Shown here one piece after another: positions 32,216-44,891 of a stretch of 64,000 nt of DNA. The stretch is taken from NCBI GenBank assembly GCA_021234155.1, contig JAJEKV010000054.1, forward strand, positions 372,001 to 436,000. The letters are read 5' to 3'. This DNA is from Isoetes taiwanensis (Eukaryota; Streptophyta; Lycopodiopsida; Isoetales; Isoetaceae). A program made the position numbers and the translations under genes. Under the pieces are notes generated by a model that saw only the letters and a program-made list of their open reading frames with translations, did no database searches and was not told the DNA's origin. Each line of letters opens with the position of its first letter. Within the stretch, counting starts at the first letter, position 1.

Positions 32216-32569
32216 GCAAGATGTACCCCGGTAGTGAGGCGCTTGTCCTTCCGCATAACCGCGTGAGCAGTACACACATACACATATCCACTTCAAAATT
32301 TAGACCATCAATATCAATCTCACGTCCGGCTTCTTTGACCAGATTTTTTCTTTACCGATCGACAAGACCCAACATGGTGGTTTATCATACAAACTACACC
32401 GGGGGGCCAATATTCCAAGGTGTTGTGCTAGAGGAGTCAATAACGTCTGAAGAGCCCTCCGCGAGATCAAGGCATTCAAACTCACTTAGGAAAACGAGCA
32501 TCAAGAGGTTGGACCACCAGCTCTCATGCAAACATCTTACACCGAGCAATTCCACCTAAATCTACGGAT

Positions 32570-33212
32570 GTACTTGGGCATTTTAATACAAATGTTGGTA
32601 ATGCTAACAATGACGACTCTAGTTAGCACCTAGAGGAGACGATCATTAAATTCTATATGTCAAATATTATGCACATCCTCTTGCAATCCTTCGATAGGCT
32701 ATGTCTATTGGTCTTCGTGTGCAATAAAAACCCATTCAATTCAATTCTTTTTCCCCCCCTCCCCCTTTTGGTATACATTATATCGGAGGAATAAAGAACG
32801 GCTGGAACATGGGCTCAAAGAAGCCACATAGGCTCAAGCATTGCCTCTAGACTAGAACATGCAAAGAGTCTTCAATGGTATCTTAGTTACTTCCGATTTT
32901 CTCTAACCTTAAACCAGTGCCACCACCAAGTTAACCTGATCATTGCTTAATTTGATGCTATCCACTAGCTTTCTGTTGTGGATCACTGCTCTACCTTTCA
33001 AACAGATAATAATAATGGTATTTTGTAGGGTGAACAAGTCCAAATACATAGAGTGAACCATGAGGAGCCTACAGATGTTGAACGTGTAGGCGTTGCATTT
33101 CCCTTAGGGTCGAACATGCTACCTAGGTTCAAACAAGCCTCTTAGGCTCAAGCATTGTCTAGGCTCAAACATGCCCCAGTATCAAACATGTACACAACAA
33201 AAATAAAAATAG
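32570..33212. other. Stretch without a gene, GGCTCAA-rich
   Basis: No open frame of note. Variants of TAGGCTCAAACATG / TAGGCTCAAGCATTG occur five or six times between 32810 and 33190. It separates the TNP2 pseudogene from the GACGTCG block. Confidence 0.5.
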
Positions 33213-33297
33213 TTTAAACGACGTCGCTATAACAAATAACGTCGCATGCGACGTATTGACGCCACATGCACGGCATAATGACGACGTTTAAAACTCA
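33213..33297. repeat. GACGTCGC block with palindromic ends
   Basis: AGTTTAAACGACGTCGC at the left and GACGACGTTTAAAACT at the right form a short inverted repeat around ACGTCGCTATAACAAATAAC and GTCGCATGCGACG. Nearly the same core (ACGTCGCTATAACAAAATAC) recurs at 43636. It may be the worn terminus of a sibling CACTA element, since TTTAAAACTCATTTCTTAG loosely follows the outer terminal repeat. Confidence 0.5.
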
Positions 33298-33315
33298 TTT
33301 CTTAGTTGGGTTAAC

Positions 33316-36300
33316 ATGAGTGGTCTTTCTCGGGTCGCCGTAACTTGGTCCCGAGGGCAACGCCGACGCTTCCGAGTCCATTGGCGAGTCAAATCGCGAT
33401 TCGACGAGAGGAGGTCGTCGTCCGCCCCGTGGGCCTTGGGGAGAGGAAATTCGGGGCAAGCTTACCGGGATTTTAGGGTCCGCGGATCAAGGCCAACACC
33501 CCCACTCCATCGTCAAGTCATACCTGGCTAAAGGTCCCGCCCAAATCGGAAGAAGGAGAGGGCCTCCAAAACGCGTAAACCCGTGGGTTGCCGGTGTTCT
33601 AGAAGGGTTTTGCGCTTTGGGGCCGGGAGACTTGGTCCGTTGCACTTGGGACTGGCCGAGAAGTACCGGTGAATACGGAGCAAGGGGAACTGACGGAGCT
33701 GGAGTTGGCCCTGCCCTCCTCCCGATGTGGCAAGTAGAAGTCGGGGCTTTGCGCTGGCAAGACATTCATAAATTCGCATAATTAATGCATTGTATGCGAA
33801 AATAAATTCTGATTTTTGCCACCTGGAATCCTAATCCATTTCCAGCATACAGCCCAATTTTCGAAATTTTAGGAGAAGGTCTAGGTCAAAGGGTTAGCAT
33901 TAGAGCGGCGGGGCAGCCCGTTGCGGGGCAACCGTTGTGGCACCCTTCCCCAAGTCAAACGAGGCCAGGACCTTGCGGGGATCCCTCACAAGAGGGGAGA
34001 GTCCGGACCCCAAGAGGCGGGATCCAAAAAGTTCGAGGCAGCCCTTCCTCGGCTTGGGCTCCCCCTCGGGCTGACGTAATGACCCTCCCGAGGCTGGTTC
34101 CCCTATCCGACCGTTGGATCCTCCATTCAGGGCCCCTCTTGGGGAAGGCCCAAAAGATTCCGTGATCGGTCGGGAGAACTTGTCAAACCGCGGGCGCCAC
34201 GAGGTCGGCCTTGTAGAAACATGATGTCTTGTCGTTAGCACCGGGAGGCTCGAATGGCAAATCGACCCCCGCCAAATCGTCAGGAATGGTGAAATTACCC
34301 TAGGGAGCAAGTTACAAGGTCGGTTTTGCAAAAGAAAGAAAACACTCACGCCCTCCACGACAAGATCCCGCGATCCACATCCTAGGCCAATTGACTACGA
34401 AAGTGTGATGGAAGTGAGCTACTTTGGCGCTTCTTGAGGTCGGGTGCTCTTCCGCCCGCGGAACTTGGTCCCGTGGCAACGCGTCGACGTTCGAGTCCAT
34501 TGGCGTAGTCAAATCGCGATTCCGGAGAGGGAGGTCGCCCGTCCGGCCCCCGGGGCCTTGGGGAGAGGAAACGGCAAGCAGCGGCTTCGGGGGATTTTAG
34601 GGTTCGTGCTCTGGCGTCAACACCCCCACTCCACGTCAGAATCACGCCGGGCGCTAAAGGTCCCCGCCCGAACCGACAAGAGAGGGCCTCCAAAACGTAA
34701 ACCACGTGGGTTGCCGTGTTCTAGAAGGGTTTGCGTTTTGGGGGGGACTTGGTCCATTGCACTTGGGACCTGGCCGAAAGCCGCAACCCGAGAATCACGA
34801 GCATGGGGAACCGACGGGAGTTTGGGCCTGTCCTCCTCCGATGTGGCAAGTAGAAGCTCGGGGGCTTTGCGCTGGCAAGACATTCATAAATTCGCTAATT
34901 AATGCATTATACGAAAATAAATTCTGATTTTTGCCATTTGGAATCCTAATCCATTTCAAAGACACAGCCCAATTTTGAAATTTTCGAGAAGGTCTAGGTC
35001 AAAGGGTTAGCATTAGAACGGTCGGGGCAGCCCGTTGGGTAACAACCGAAGCCGCACCCTTCCCCAAGTCAAACGAGGCGGGGACCTTGCGGGGATCCCT
35101 CACAAGAGGGGGGAGAGTCCAGGACCCAAGAGGCGGGATCAAAAAGTTCCAGGCAGCCCTTTCCCGGCAATGGGCCCCTGGGGCTGACGCTAATGACCAC
35201 CCTCCCGGCCGGTTCCCCTATCCGACCGTTGGATCCTCCATTGAGGGGGCCCTCTTGGGGAAGGCCCAAAAGATTCCAGATCGGTCCGGAGAACTTGTCA
35301 AACCGCCGGGCGGCCCCGAGGTCGGCTCGAGGTCGGCCTTGTAGAAACCGCCGTTGTCTTGTCGTTCGGCGCGGGAGGCTCGAATGGCAAATCGACCGCC
35401 AAATCGTCCGGAATGGCGAAATTACCCTAGGGGGAGCAAGTTACAAGGTCGGTTTTGCAAAGAAAGAAACACTCCGCCCTCCACGACGGTATCCCGTGAT
35501 CCACATCCTAAGGCCAATTGACTACGAGTGTGATGGAAGTGAGCTACTTTGGCGCTTCTTGGAGGTCGGGTGGTCTTCTCGGCCCGGAACTTGGTCCCCG
35601 TGGCAACGCCGGCGTTCCGAGTCCATTGGCAGAGTCAAATCGCGATTCCAGGAGAGGGAGGTCGCCCGTCCGGCCCCCGTGGCCTTGGGGAGAGAAGGTC
35701 GGGGCCCAAGCGGCTTCCCGGGATTTTAGGGTCCAGGTGCTCAAGGCGTCAACACCCCACTCCGTCAAGTCACGGCAGCAAGGTCCGCCAATCGACAAGG
35801 AGAGGGCCTCCAAAACGTAAACCCCGCGGGTTGCCGTGTTCTAGAAGGGTTTTGCGTTTTGGGGGGCGAGACTTGGTCTGTTGCACTTAGGACTGGCCGA
35901 GAAGGGCAGCCCAGAAGAATGAGCAAGGGGAACTGACGGAGCGGAGTTTGGGCCTGTCCTCCTCCCGATGTGGCAAGTAGAAGTCGGGGGGCACTTTGCG
36001 TTGGCAAGACATTCATAAATTCGCAATTAATGCATTGTCCGAAAATAAATTCTGATTTTTTGTCAGCTGGAATCCTAATCCATTTCAGCACAACACTTAA
36101 TTTTTGAAATTTTAGGAGAAGGTCTAGGTCAAAGGGTTAGCATTAGAGCGGTGGGGCAGCCCGTTGCGGGGGCAACCGGTGGCACCCTTCCCAAGTCAAG
36201 CGAGGCGGGGACCTTGCGGGGATCCCTCACAAGAGGGGGAGAGTCCCGGACCCCAAGAGGGGATCAAAAAAGTTCCCGAGGCAGCCCTTCTGGCGGCGCT

Positions 36301-39300
36301 CCCCGGGAGAGACGCGCTAATGACCACCCTCCGGGCCGGTTCCCCTATCCGGCCGTTGGATCCTCCGATTCAGGCCCCTCTTGGGGAAGGCCCAAAAGAT
36401 TCCAGATCGGGTCGGGAAAACTTGTCAAACCGCGGGCGCCCCGAGGTCGGCCTTGTAGAAACCCGGTGTCTTGTCGTTCGGACGCAGGGAGGCTCGGAAT
36501 GGCAAATCGACCCCGCCAAATCGTCGGAATGGCGAAATTACCCTAGGGAGCAAGTTACAAGGTCGGTTTTGCAAAAAGAAAGAAACACTCACGCCCTCCA
36601 CGATAGTATCCCGCATCCACATCCTAGGCCAATTGACTACGAGTGTGATGGAAGTGAGCTACTTTGGCTTCTTGGAGGTTGGGTGGTCTTCTGGCCACGA
36701 GGAACTTGGTCCCAGGGCAAGCGTCGGCGTTCCGAGTCCATTGGCAGAGTCAAATCGCGATTCGGGAGGAGGAGAATTGCCCGTCGAATCCCCGGGGCCT
36801 TGGGGAGAGGAAATTGGGGCAAGCAAAGGGGGGATTTTAGGGTCCGTGCTCTGGCGTCAACACCCCACTCCACGTCAAGTCGCGGTGCCAAGGTCCCGCC
36901 CGAACCGGACAAGGAGAGGGCCTCCAAAGCGTAAACCCCGGGTGGGTTGCGAGGGTTCTAGAAGGGTTTGCGTTTTGGGGGCGAGACTTGGTACATTGCA
37001 CCCAGGACCTGGCCGAATGCACTAAATGGAGAATCACGGAGCAAGGGAACCGGAGGCGGAGTTTGGGCATGTCCTCCTCCGATGTGGCAAGTAGAAGTCG
37101 GGGCTTTTGCGGTGGCAAGACATTCATAAATTCGCATTAATGCATTGTACCGAAAATAAATTCTGATTTTTGCCAGCTGGAATCTAATCCATTTCCGGCA
37201 CACAGCCCAATTTTCAAATTTTTGGAGAAGGTCTAGGTCAAAGGGTTAGCATTAGAGCGGTCGGGGCAGCGGGTTGCGGGGGCAACCCGGTGGCACCCTT
37301 CCCAAGTCAAGCGAGGCCGGGGACCTTGCGGGGATCCCTCACAAGAGGGAGAGTCAGGACCCAAGAGGCGGGATCCAAAAAGTTCGAGGCAGCCCTTCTG
37401 GCGGCTCCCGGGTGCTGCGCTAATCGACCACCCTCCCGGGCCGGTTCCCCTATCCGGCCGTTGGATCCTCCGTTCGAGGCCCCTCTTGGGAAGGCCCAAA
37501 AGATTCCAGATCGGTCAGGGGAAAACTTGTCAAACCATGGGCGTCGAGGTCGGCCTTGTAGAAACATGATGTCTTGTCGTCGGGACACCAGGAAGGCTCG
37601 GAATGGCAAATCGACCCCGCCAAATCGTCGGGAATGGCGAAATTACCCTAGGGAGCAAGTTACAAAGGTCGGTTTTGCAAAAGAAAGAAAACACTCACGC
37701 CCTCCACGACAATATCCCGCATCCACATCCTAGGCCAATTGACTACGAGTGTGATGGAAGTGAGCTACTTTGGCTTCTTGGAGGTTGGGTGGTCTTCGGC
37801 CACGGAACTTGGTCCCCAGGGCAGCGTCGGCGTTCGAGTCCATTGGCGAGAGTCAAATCGCGATTCAGGAGAGGGAGGTCGCCTCCCCCAAGTCCCCCGT
37901 GGCCTTGGGGAGAGGAAAGAGGGCAAGCAGCAGGGGATTTTAGGGTCCGTGCGTCAACACCCCACTCCACGTCAAGTCCACGGCGCCGGAGTTTGGAAGG
38001 TCCCCGAATCACGACAAGGAGGGCCTCCAAAAGCGTAAACCCCGGGTGGGTTGCCGGGTTCTAGAAGGGTTTGCGTTTTGGGGGCCGGGACTTGGTCATT
38101 GCACTTGGGACTGGCCGAAGCTGCACTTGGTAGGAATACGGAGCAAGGGGGCGGCGGGCGGAGTTTGGGCATGTCCTCCTCCGATGTGGCAAGTAGAAGC
38201 TCGGGGGCGCTATGATGGCAAGACATTCATAAATTTAATTAATGCATTTATGCGAAAATAAATTCTGATTTTTTGCCATTTGGAATCCTAATCCATTTCA
38301 AAGACACTGACCCAATTTTGAAATTTTTAGGAGAAGGTCTAGGTCAAAGGGTTAGCATTAGAGCGGCGGGCAGCGGGTTGCGAGGGTATAAAACGAGTGG
38401 CACCCTTCCCCAAGTCAAGCGAGGCGGGACCTTGCGGGGATCCTCACAAGAGGGAGAGTCCAGGACCCCAAGAGGCGGGATCCAAAAAGTTCCTTGAAGG
38501 CAGACCCTTCCCCTGGCGACCTCCCCGGGACGCTTAATGACCACCCTCCCGGGCCGGTTCCCCTATCCGACCGTTGGATCCTCCGTTGGGGGCCCCCTTC
38601 TTGGAAGGCCCAAAAGATTCCATCGGTGGGAAAACTTGTCAAACCGGGGGCGTCCACAGTGGGCCTTGTAGAAAGCGGCAGGTGTCTTGTCGTTAGAGAC
38701 GCAGGGAGGCTTCCGAATGGCAAATCGACCCGCCAAATCGTCCGGAATGGCGAAATTACCCTAGGGAGCAAGTTACAAGGTCGGTTTTGCAAAAGAAAGA
38801 AACACTCACGCCCTCCACGACAATCCCCGCATCCACATCCTAGGCCAATTGACTACGAGTGTGATGGAAGTGAGCTACTTTGGCGCTTCTTGGAGGTCGG
38901 GTGGTCTTCGGCCCACGGAACTTGGTCCCTGTGGCAACGTCGGCGTTCGAGTCCATTGGCGAGTCAAATCGCGATTAGGAGAGGGAGGTCGCCCGTCCCG
39001 TCCCGAGGGCCTTGGGAGAGGAAGTGGGGGCAAGCAGCTTAGGGGGATTTTAGGGTCCGTGCTCTGGCGTCAACACCCCCACTCCCGCCGTCAAGTCACG
39101 CGAAGGTCGCCCAAATCGACAAGGAGAGGGCCTCCAAAGCGTAAACCACGTGGGTTGCGAGGTTCTAGAAGGGTTTGCGTTTTGGGGGCGAGACTTGGTC
39201 TGTTGCGCAGGACTGGCGAAGCGCAGCGAGAATGCGAGCAAGGGGAACCGGCGGAGGCGGAGTTTGGGCCTGTCCTCCTCCCGATGTGGCAAGTAGAAGT

Positions 39301-40640
39301 CGGGGGCTTTTGCGTTGGCAAGACATTCATAAATTCGCGAATTAATGCATTGTGCGAAAATAAATTCTGATTTTTGCCAGCTGGAATCCTAATCCATTTC
39401 CGCCAAAGACACAGCCCAATTTTTGAAATTTTGGAGAAGGTCTAGGTCAAAGGGTTAGCATTAGAGCGGTCGGGGCAGCCCCGTTTGCGGGGGCAACCGA
39501 GCTGGCACCCTTCCCCAAGTCAAGCGAGGCCGGGACCTTGCGGGGATCCCTCACAAGAGGGGAGAGTCAGGACCCCAAGAGGCGGGATCCAAAAAGTTCC
39601 CGAGGCAGCCCTTCTGGCGGGCTCCCGGGGGCTGACGCTTAATGACCACCCTCCGGAGCCGGTTCCCCTATCCGGCCGTTGGATCCTCCGTTCAGGGGCC
39701 CCTAGGGGAGCAAACAAGGTCGGGAAGGCCCAAAAGATTCCAGGATCGGTCGAGTGTGGGAAAACTTGTCAAACGGCCCGCGGGCGTCCCGAGGTCGGCC
39801 TTGTAGAAACCGCGAGTGTCTTGTCGTTCGGGCGGGGAGGCTCAGGAATGGCAAATTGACCCGCCAAATCGTCCGGAATGGCGAAATTACCCTAGGGAGC
39901 AAGTTACAAGTCGGTTTTGGTAAAGAAAAGAAACACTCACGCCTCCCGCGGCGGTATCCCCGCATCCACATCCTAGGCCAATTGACTACGAAAATAAAGT
40001 GTGATGGAAGTGAGCTACTTTGGCGCTTCTTGGAGGTCGGGTGGTCTTGGAGTTTGGCCACGGAACTTGGTCCCGGGGGCAATGTCGGCGTCCTCGAGTC
40101 CATTGGCGAGAGTCAAATCGCGATGAAGATAAATTCTGGAGGGGAGGTTGCCGTCCGGATTCGGGCCTGCCCCTGTTGGCCTGGGGAGAGGAAATCTTGG
40201 GGGGCAAGCGGCAAGGGGATTTTTAGGGTCCGTGTTTTGGCGTCCAACACCCCCACTCCCCGTCAAGTCCGTTTTTGGCGCCAAGGTCCCTTGGTCCCGA
40301 ATCGACAAGGAGAGGGCCTCCAAAACGTAAACCCCGTGGGTTGCCGAGGTTCTAGAAGGGTTTTGCGTTTTGGGGGGCGGGACTTGGTCGAATGAATCGA
40401 CATTGCACTTGGGACCTGGCGAGAAGCTGGGGCCAGAGAATCTACGCAGGAGCAAGGGGAACCGGCGGAGGCGGAGTTTGGGCATGTCCCTCCTCCGATG
40501 TGGCAAGTAGAAGTAGGCTTTTTTGCGATGGCAAGACATTCATAAATTCGCAATTAATGCATTGTGCGAAAATAAATTCTGATTTTTGCAATTTGGATTC
40601 CTAACCCATCTCCAAAGACACGGCCCAATTTTGAAATTTG
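33316..40640 (+). repeat. Tandem array of ~1.1 kb GC-rich monomers, type A
   Basis: The marker GACATTCATAAATT recurs at about 33762, 34879, 36008, 37118, 38221, 39324 and 40535, spacing units of ~1.10-1.21 kb. Each monomer carries the same order of landmarks: AGGTCTAGGTCAAAGGGTTA, CTTGCGGGGATCC, CCGTTGGATCCTCC, GCCTTGTAGAAA, ATTACCCTAGGG, GTGATGGAAGTGAGCTACTT, GGAACTTGGTCCC, CAAATCGCGATT and GTTCTAGAAGGGTTT. Units differ mostly by 1-5 base indels in C/G runs. Many frames are open on both strands, but none is conserved between units, so I read this as a satellite-like repeat, not a gene family. Confidence 0.9.
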
Positions 40641-43560
40641 GGAGAAGGTCTAGGTCAAAGGGTTAGCTAAGGTCAAAGGAATGGAGTTTGTGGGATCGTT
40701 GTACTTAGGGTTGACCTTGGCTCATTTGGGCGTTATACTTGGTCTAAGATTGCATTGAGAATATAAGCATCATAACTATTAGAATGAAGATAAATGATTA
40801 CATGAAAAGCATCATAACTACTAGAATGAAGATAAATGATTCTGAGAAAAGTAAAAAGACTAGTCTTGCGGGTTGGGGGTTAGATTTGGTTGCTTGTGAT
40901 GATGGTTGTGTTTTCAAGTATCAAGGCATATGGATAGAGAATGCCCTTGTTCAAGCGATTTTGCTCCCTAAAGCTATTTGACATGGATGGCATAATTAAC
41001 TTGTAATGAACTGAATTGGGGCAAGCAACTTAGGGGGAGGAGTTTGGGGTCCAGCTCTGGTGTCAACACCCCCACTCCATGTCAAGATCACGGTGCAAGG
41101 TCCAGACCAAATCGACAAGGAGAGGGCCTCCGAAATGTAAACCCCGTGACTTGCCGGATTCTAGAAGGGTTTTGTTTTGGGGGCGAGTTTTGGTCTTTCG
41201 GCCCACGAGAACTTGGTCCCGGGGCAACGTCGGCGTTCACGAGTCCATTGGCGAGTCAAATCGCGATTCGGAGAGGGAGGTCGCCCGTCCGTCCCCGGGG
41301 CCTTGGGGAGAGGAAATTGGGCAGCGGCTTAGGGGGATTTTAGGGTCCAGGTGCTGGGCGTCCAACACCCCCACTCCCGCGTCAAGTCCGCGAGGCATGA
41401 GGTCGATCGACGACAGAGAGGGCCTCCAAAGCGTAAACCACGTGGGTTGCGAGGGTTCTAGAAAGGGTTTGCGTTTTGGGGCGAGACTGGTCTGTGTTAC
41501 TTAGGACCTGGAGAAGCCGTAGGAAATCTGAACAAGGCAGGGGCTGGCGGCTCGAGCGGAGTTTGGGCCTGTCCTCCTCCCAGATGTGGCAAGTAGAAGT
41601 CGGGCAGGTGGCAAGACATTCATAAATTTCAATTAATGCATTGTCTGAAAATAAATTCTGATTTTTTGCGGTGGATTCCTAACCCATCTCGGCCTACGGC
41701 CCAATTTTTGAAATTTTCGGAGAAGGTCTAGGTCAAAGGGTTAGCTAAGGTCAAAGGAATGGAGTTTGTGGGATCGTTGTACTTGGGGTTGACCTTGGCT
41801 CATTTGGACGTTATACTTGGTCTAAGATTGCATTGAGAATATAAGCATCATAACTATTAGAATGAAGATAAATGATTACGTAAAAGCATCATAACTACTA
41901 GAATGAAGATAAATGATTCTGAGAAAAGCAAAAGACTAGTGCGGGTTGGGGGTAGATTTGGTTGCTTGTGATGATGGTTGTGTTTCAAATTATCAAGGCA
42001 TATGGATAGAGAGAATGCCCTTGTTCAACTGGTTCGCTCCCTAAAGCTATTTGACATGGATGGCATAATTAACTTGTAATGGCTGAATCGGGGCAAGCAA
42101 CTTAGGGGGAGTTTAGGGTCCCGGCTCTGGCGTCAACACCCCCACTCCATGTCAAGATACGGTGCAAGGTCCGACCAAATCGACAAGGAGAGGGCCTCAA
42201 ACGTAAACCACGTGGACTTGCCGATTCTAGAAGGGTTTTGTTTTTGGGGGCCGAAGTTTTGGTCTTGGCCCGCAGAACTTGGTCCCCTAGGGCAGCGTCG
42301 GCGTTCGAGTCCATTCTGAGAGTCAAATCGCTTGATTCAGGGAGGGAGGTCGCCCCGTCAGGTCCCCAGGGCCTTGGGGAGAGGAAATCCGGGGGCAAGC
42401 GGCTTAGGGGAGGATTTTAGGGTCCAGTGCTCTAGCATCAACACCCCCACTCCAAGTCACGAGCGCCAAGGTCAGCCCCTAATCGACAGGAGAGGGCCTC
42501 CAAAGCGTAAACCACGTGGGTTGCGAGGGTTCTAGAAGGGTTTGCGTTTTGGGGGCGAGACTTGGTCTGTTGCACTTGGGGACGGCGAGAAGCCGCAACC
42601 CCGAGAATACGGAGCAAGGGGAACAGACGGGGCGGAGTTTGGGCCCTGTCCTCCTCCGATGTGGCAAGTAGAAGTCAAGGGGCTTTGCGTTGGCAAGACA
42701 TTCATAAATTAGCAATTAATGCATTGTGCGAAAATAAATTCTGATTTTTTGCCGGTGGATTCCTAATCCATCTCCATCACCACCCAATTTTGAAATTTTG
42801 AGGAGAAGGTCTAGGTCAAAGGGTTAGCTAAGGTCAAAGGAATGGAGTTTGTGGGATCGTTGTACTTGGGGTTGACCTTGGCTCATTTGGGCGTTATACT
42901 TGGTCTAAGATTGCATTGGACGTAAACCCTGTGACTTGCCAGATTCTAGAAGGGTTTTGTTTTGGTTTTTCTGCTCCCTAAAGCTATTTGACATGGATGG
43001 CATAACTAACTTGTAATGAACTGGTTTTGTTTCTCAGAAACAATTGTACCTTGATGAAAGATTGCTTCATAGTTTCCAAGTGAAAATTTTTTTAATGTGT
43101 CCGCACCGCCTTGTTGCCCCCTGGTCAAAGACTCGCCTTTTTTCGATGCACACTCTTTTAGTTATGCATTTTATTGCATTTATGGTTTATAAATTCGTAG
43201 TTAATGCATGGCATGGAATTAAATTATGGTTTTTGGTCAGCTGGCTTCTATGGTCATCACCGTAAAGATCTGAGGAAAATTTCCAAAATTTTAGGATAAG
43301 GTCGAGACCAAGCGTTGGGGTTAGAACGGTCGAGGCAGCCGTTGTTGGGCAAGCATGTAGCACCCTTCCCCAAGTCAAACAAGGCGACTTTGAATGGCCA
43401 CCTCGATGAGAGGGAGAGTCCGATCCCAGTGAGACGGACCCCAAAAACGTTCGGCGGCAACTGTCAGCACCGCCCACAGGGGGGCGTATGCTAATGAACA
43501 CCCTCGAAGCTTAGTTCCCCTATATATTCGGACCGTTGAATCCTCCGGTTCAAGGATCCA
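40641..43560 (+). repeat. Tandem array, type B monomers and decayed end
   Basis: Two further units replace ~700 bases of the type A monomer with a different segment (GGAATGGAGTTTGTGGGATC, CATTGAGAATATAAGCATCA, TTGACATGGATGGCATAAT). They start near 40665 and 41745, with a shortened third from 42830. Each has a duplicated CATAACTA-TAGAATGAAGATAAATGA stretch. The last partial monomer (43187-43560) still keeps the GGTTAG, CTTCCCCAAGTCAAAC and CGGACCGTTGAATCCTCC landmarks. No gene is recognised. Confidence 0.85.
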
Positions 43561-43631
43561 GCCTCAGGACTGTTCAAATAAGCCTAGGGACAAACTTTAA
43601 TGAGCTTCACATTAAAAAAAAAGATGCAAAA

Positions 43632-43745
43632 ACAATAACGTCGCTATAACAAAATACGTCGCAAGGACGTCGCGTCGCGACGCAGATTTGAAATAACGTC
43701 GCATGCGACGTGACGTCGCACTCAACGCGACGCTTGACGTAATAT
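43632..43745. repeat. GACGTCGC subterminal-like block
   Basis: About ten ACGTCGC/GCGACGT motifs lie in 110 bases, including AACGTCGCATGCGACGTGAC. It resembles the blocks at 22520 and 50690 and the core at 33240. It is followed by a leader-like stretch and the pyrimidine tract, so it could be the 5' subterminal region of a separate 7.6 kb CACTA element ending at 51195. I found no clear terminal repeat just before it. Confidence 0.55.
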
Positions 43746-43914
43746 TTTGAACCAGCGGGCCGGCTTTTCGGGAACTTTTTTTGCCCTACTTCTTGAGGTT
43801 CTTGGGGCGATCCAGCGGGCGCTAGTACCACGATCTACACGCAAGCAACTATTCTAAGGTTAGTATATCATGTTTTTAGATTGAATAGGTTTTTGGATTG
43901 AATGGTGCATGCCC

Positions 43915-44760
43915 AACCTTCCTTTTTTTTGGTTTCCTTTCCTTCCTCTTCTTCTTTGTTCTTGATTTTTTTTCTTCCCATTCTTCCATGCCTCGTTCAT
44001 TCTTCCTCCTTCTTTCTTTCTCATGCTTCATTTCTTCCTCATTCTTCCTCATGCTTCATTTCTTCCTCCTTCTTCCATGCTTCATTCTTTCCTCATTCTT
44101 TCTTCCCATATTTCTTCTTTCCTCATTTCTTTCTCATTCTTTCTTCCTCATTCTTTTCTCATTTCTTTCTTCCTCATGCTTTCTCATTCTTTATTCCTCA
44201 CTCTTTCTCATTCTTCCTCATTCTTTCTAATTTCTTGCTTTCTCATTTCTTTCTCATGCTTTCTCATTTCTTTCTCATGCTTTCTCATTTCTTTCTCATG
44301 CTTTCTCATTTGTTTCTCATTTCCATTCTTTCTCATGCTTTCTCATTCCTAATTCTTTCCCCTCCCTTCCCTCATTTCTTTCTTCTCTTCCCTTCCTTAT
44401 TCTTCATTTTTTTTCATTTCTTATTCTTCATTCTTTTTAATTTCATTTCTTCATTCTTCATTTGTTTCTTATTCTTCACATTTCTTCCTCACTTTCCATT
44501 CGATCCTTTTCTTTCCCTTCCCTTATTTCTTCCTTCCATTCTATTCCCTTCCCTTCTCTTATTTCCTCTTATTTTTCTTCATTCTTTCTTGTTTCTTCTC
44601 TTATTTCTTCTCTATTCTATCCTTATTTCTTCCCTTCTATTCTCTTATTTCTTTCTCTTGTTTTATTTCTATCTCTTGTTTTCTATCCCCCCCCCTTTTT
44701 TTCCTTTCTTTCTTCTTGATCTTTTTTTCTTCTTTGTTCTTATTCCTCTAATGCTTTGTT
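43915..44760. repeat. ~850-bp polypyrimidine low-complexity tract
   Basis: The plus strand is almost entirely C and T (TTCTTCCTC, TTCTTTCTCA). Bases around 44235-44345 are five near-exact repeats of TTTCTTTCTCATGCTTTCTCA-type units. A 312-codon frame across it encodes only F, S, L, H and P-rich sequence and is an artefact. Confidence 0.9.
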
Positions 44761-44891
44761 ACTCTACATTTGCAGCTTTCTATTACGATTTGGACCCGGC
44801 GGGATCTTGTACCACGTCCCTTATTTTGGTAAGTAGTTGATCACACTTGCATTTTATTTTTATAGTTTTAAGTAGGTTAAAAAAATTGATG

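Noticed and set aside
33900..42700. Many 60-260 codon frames on both strands of the GC-rich array
   Set aside because: Frames change from monomer to monomer with every indel and no product is conserved. Open antisense frames are expected in this composition.
43902..44840. 312-codon open frame
   Set aside because: It lies in a C/T-only tract and encodes only F, S, L, H and P-rich sequence; all three plus frames are open, so it is composition, not a gene.
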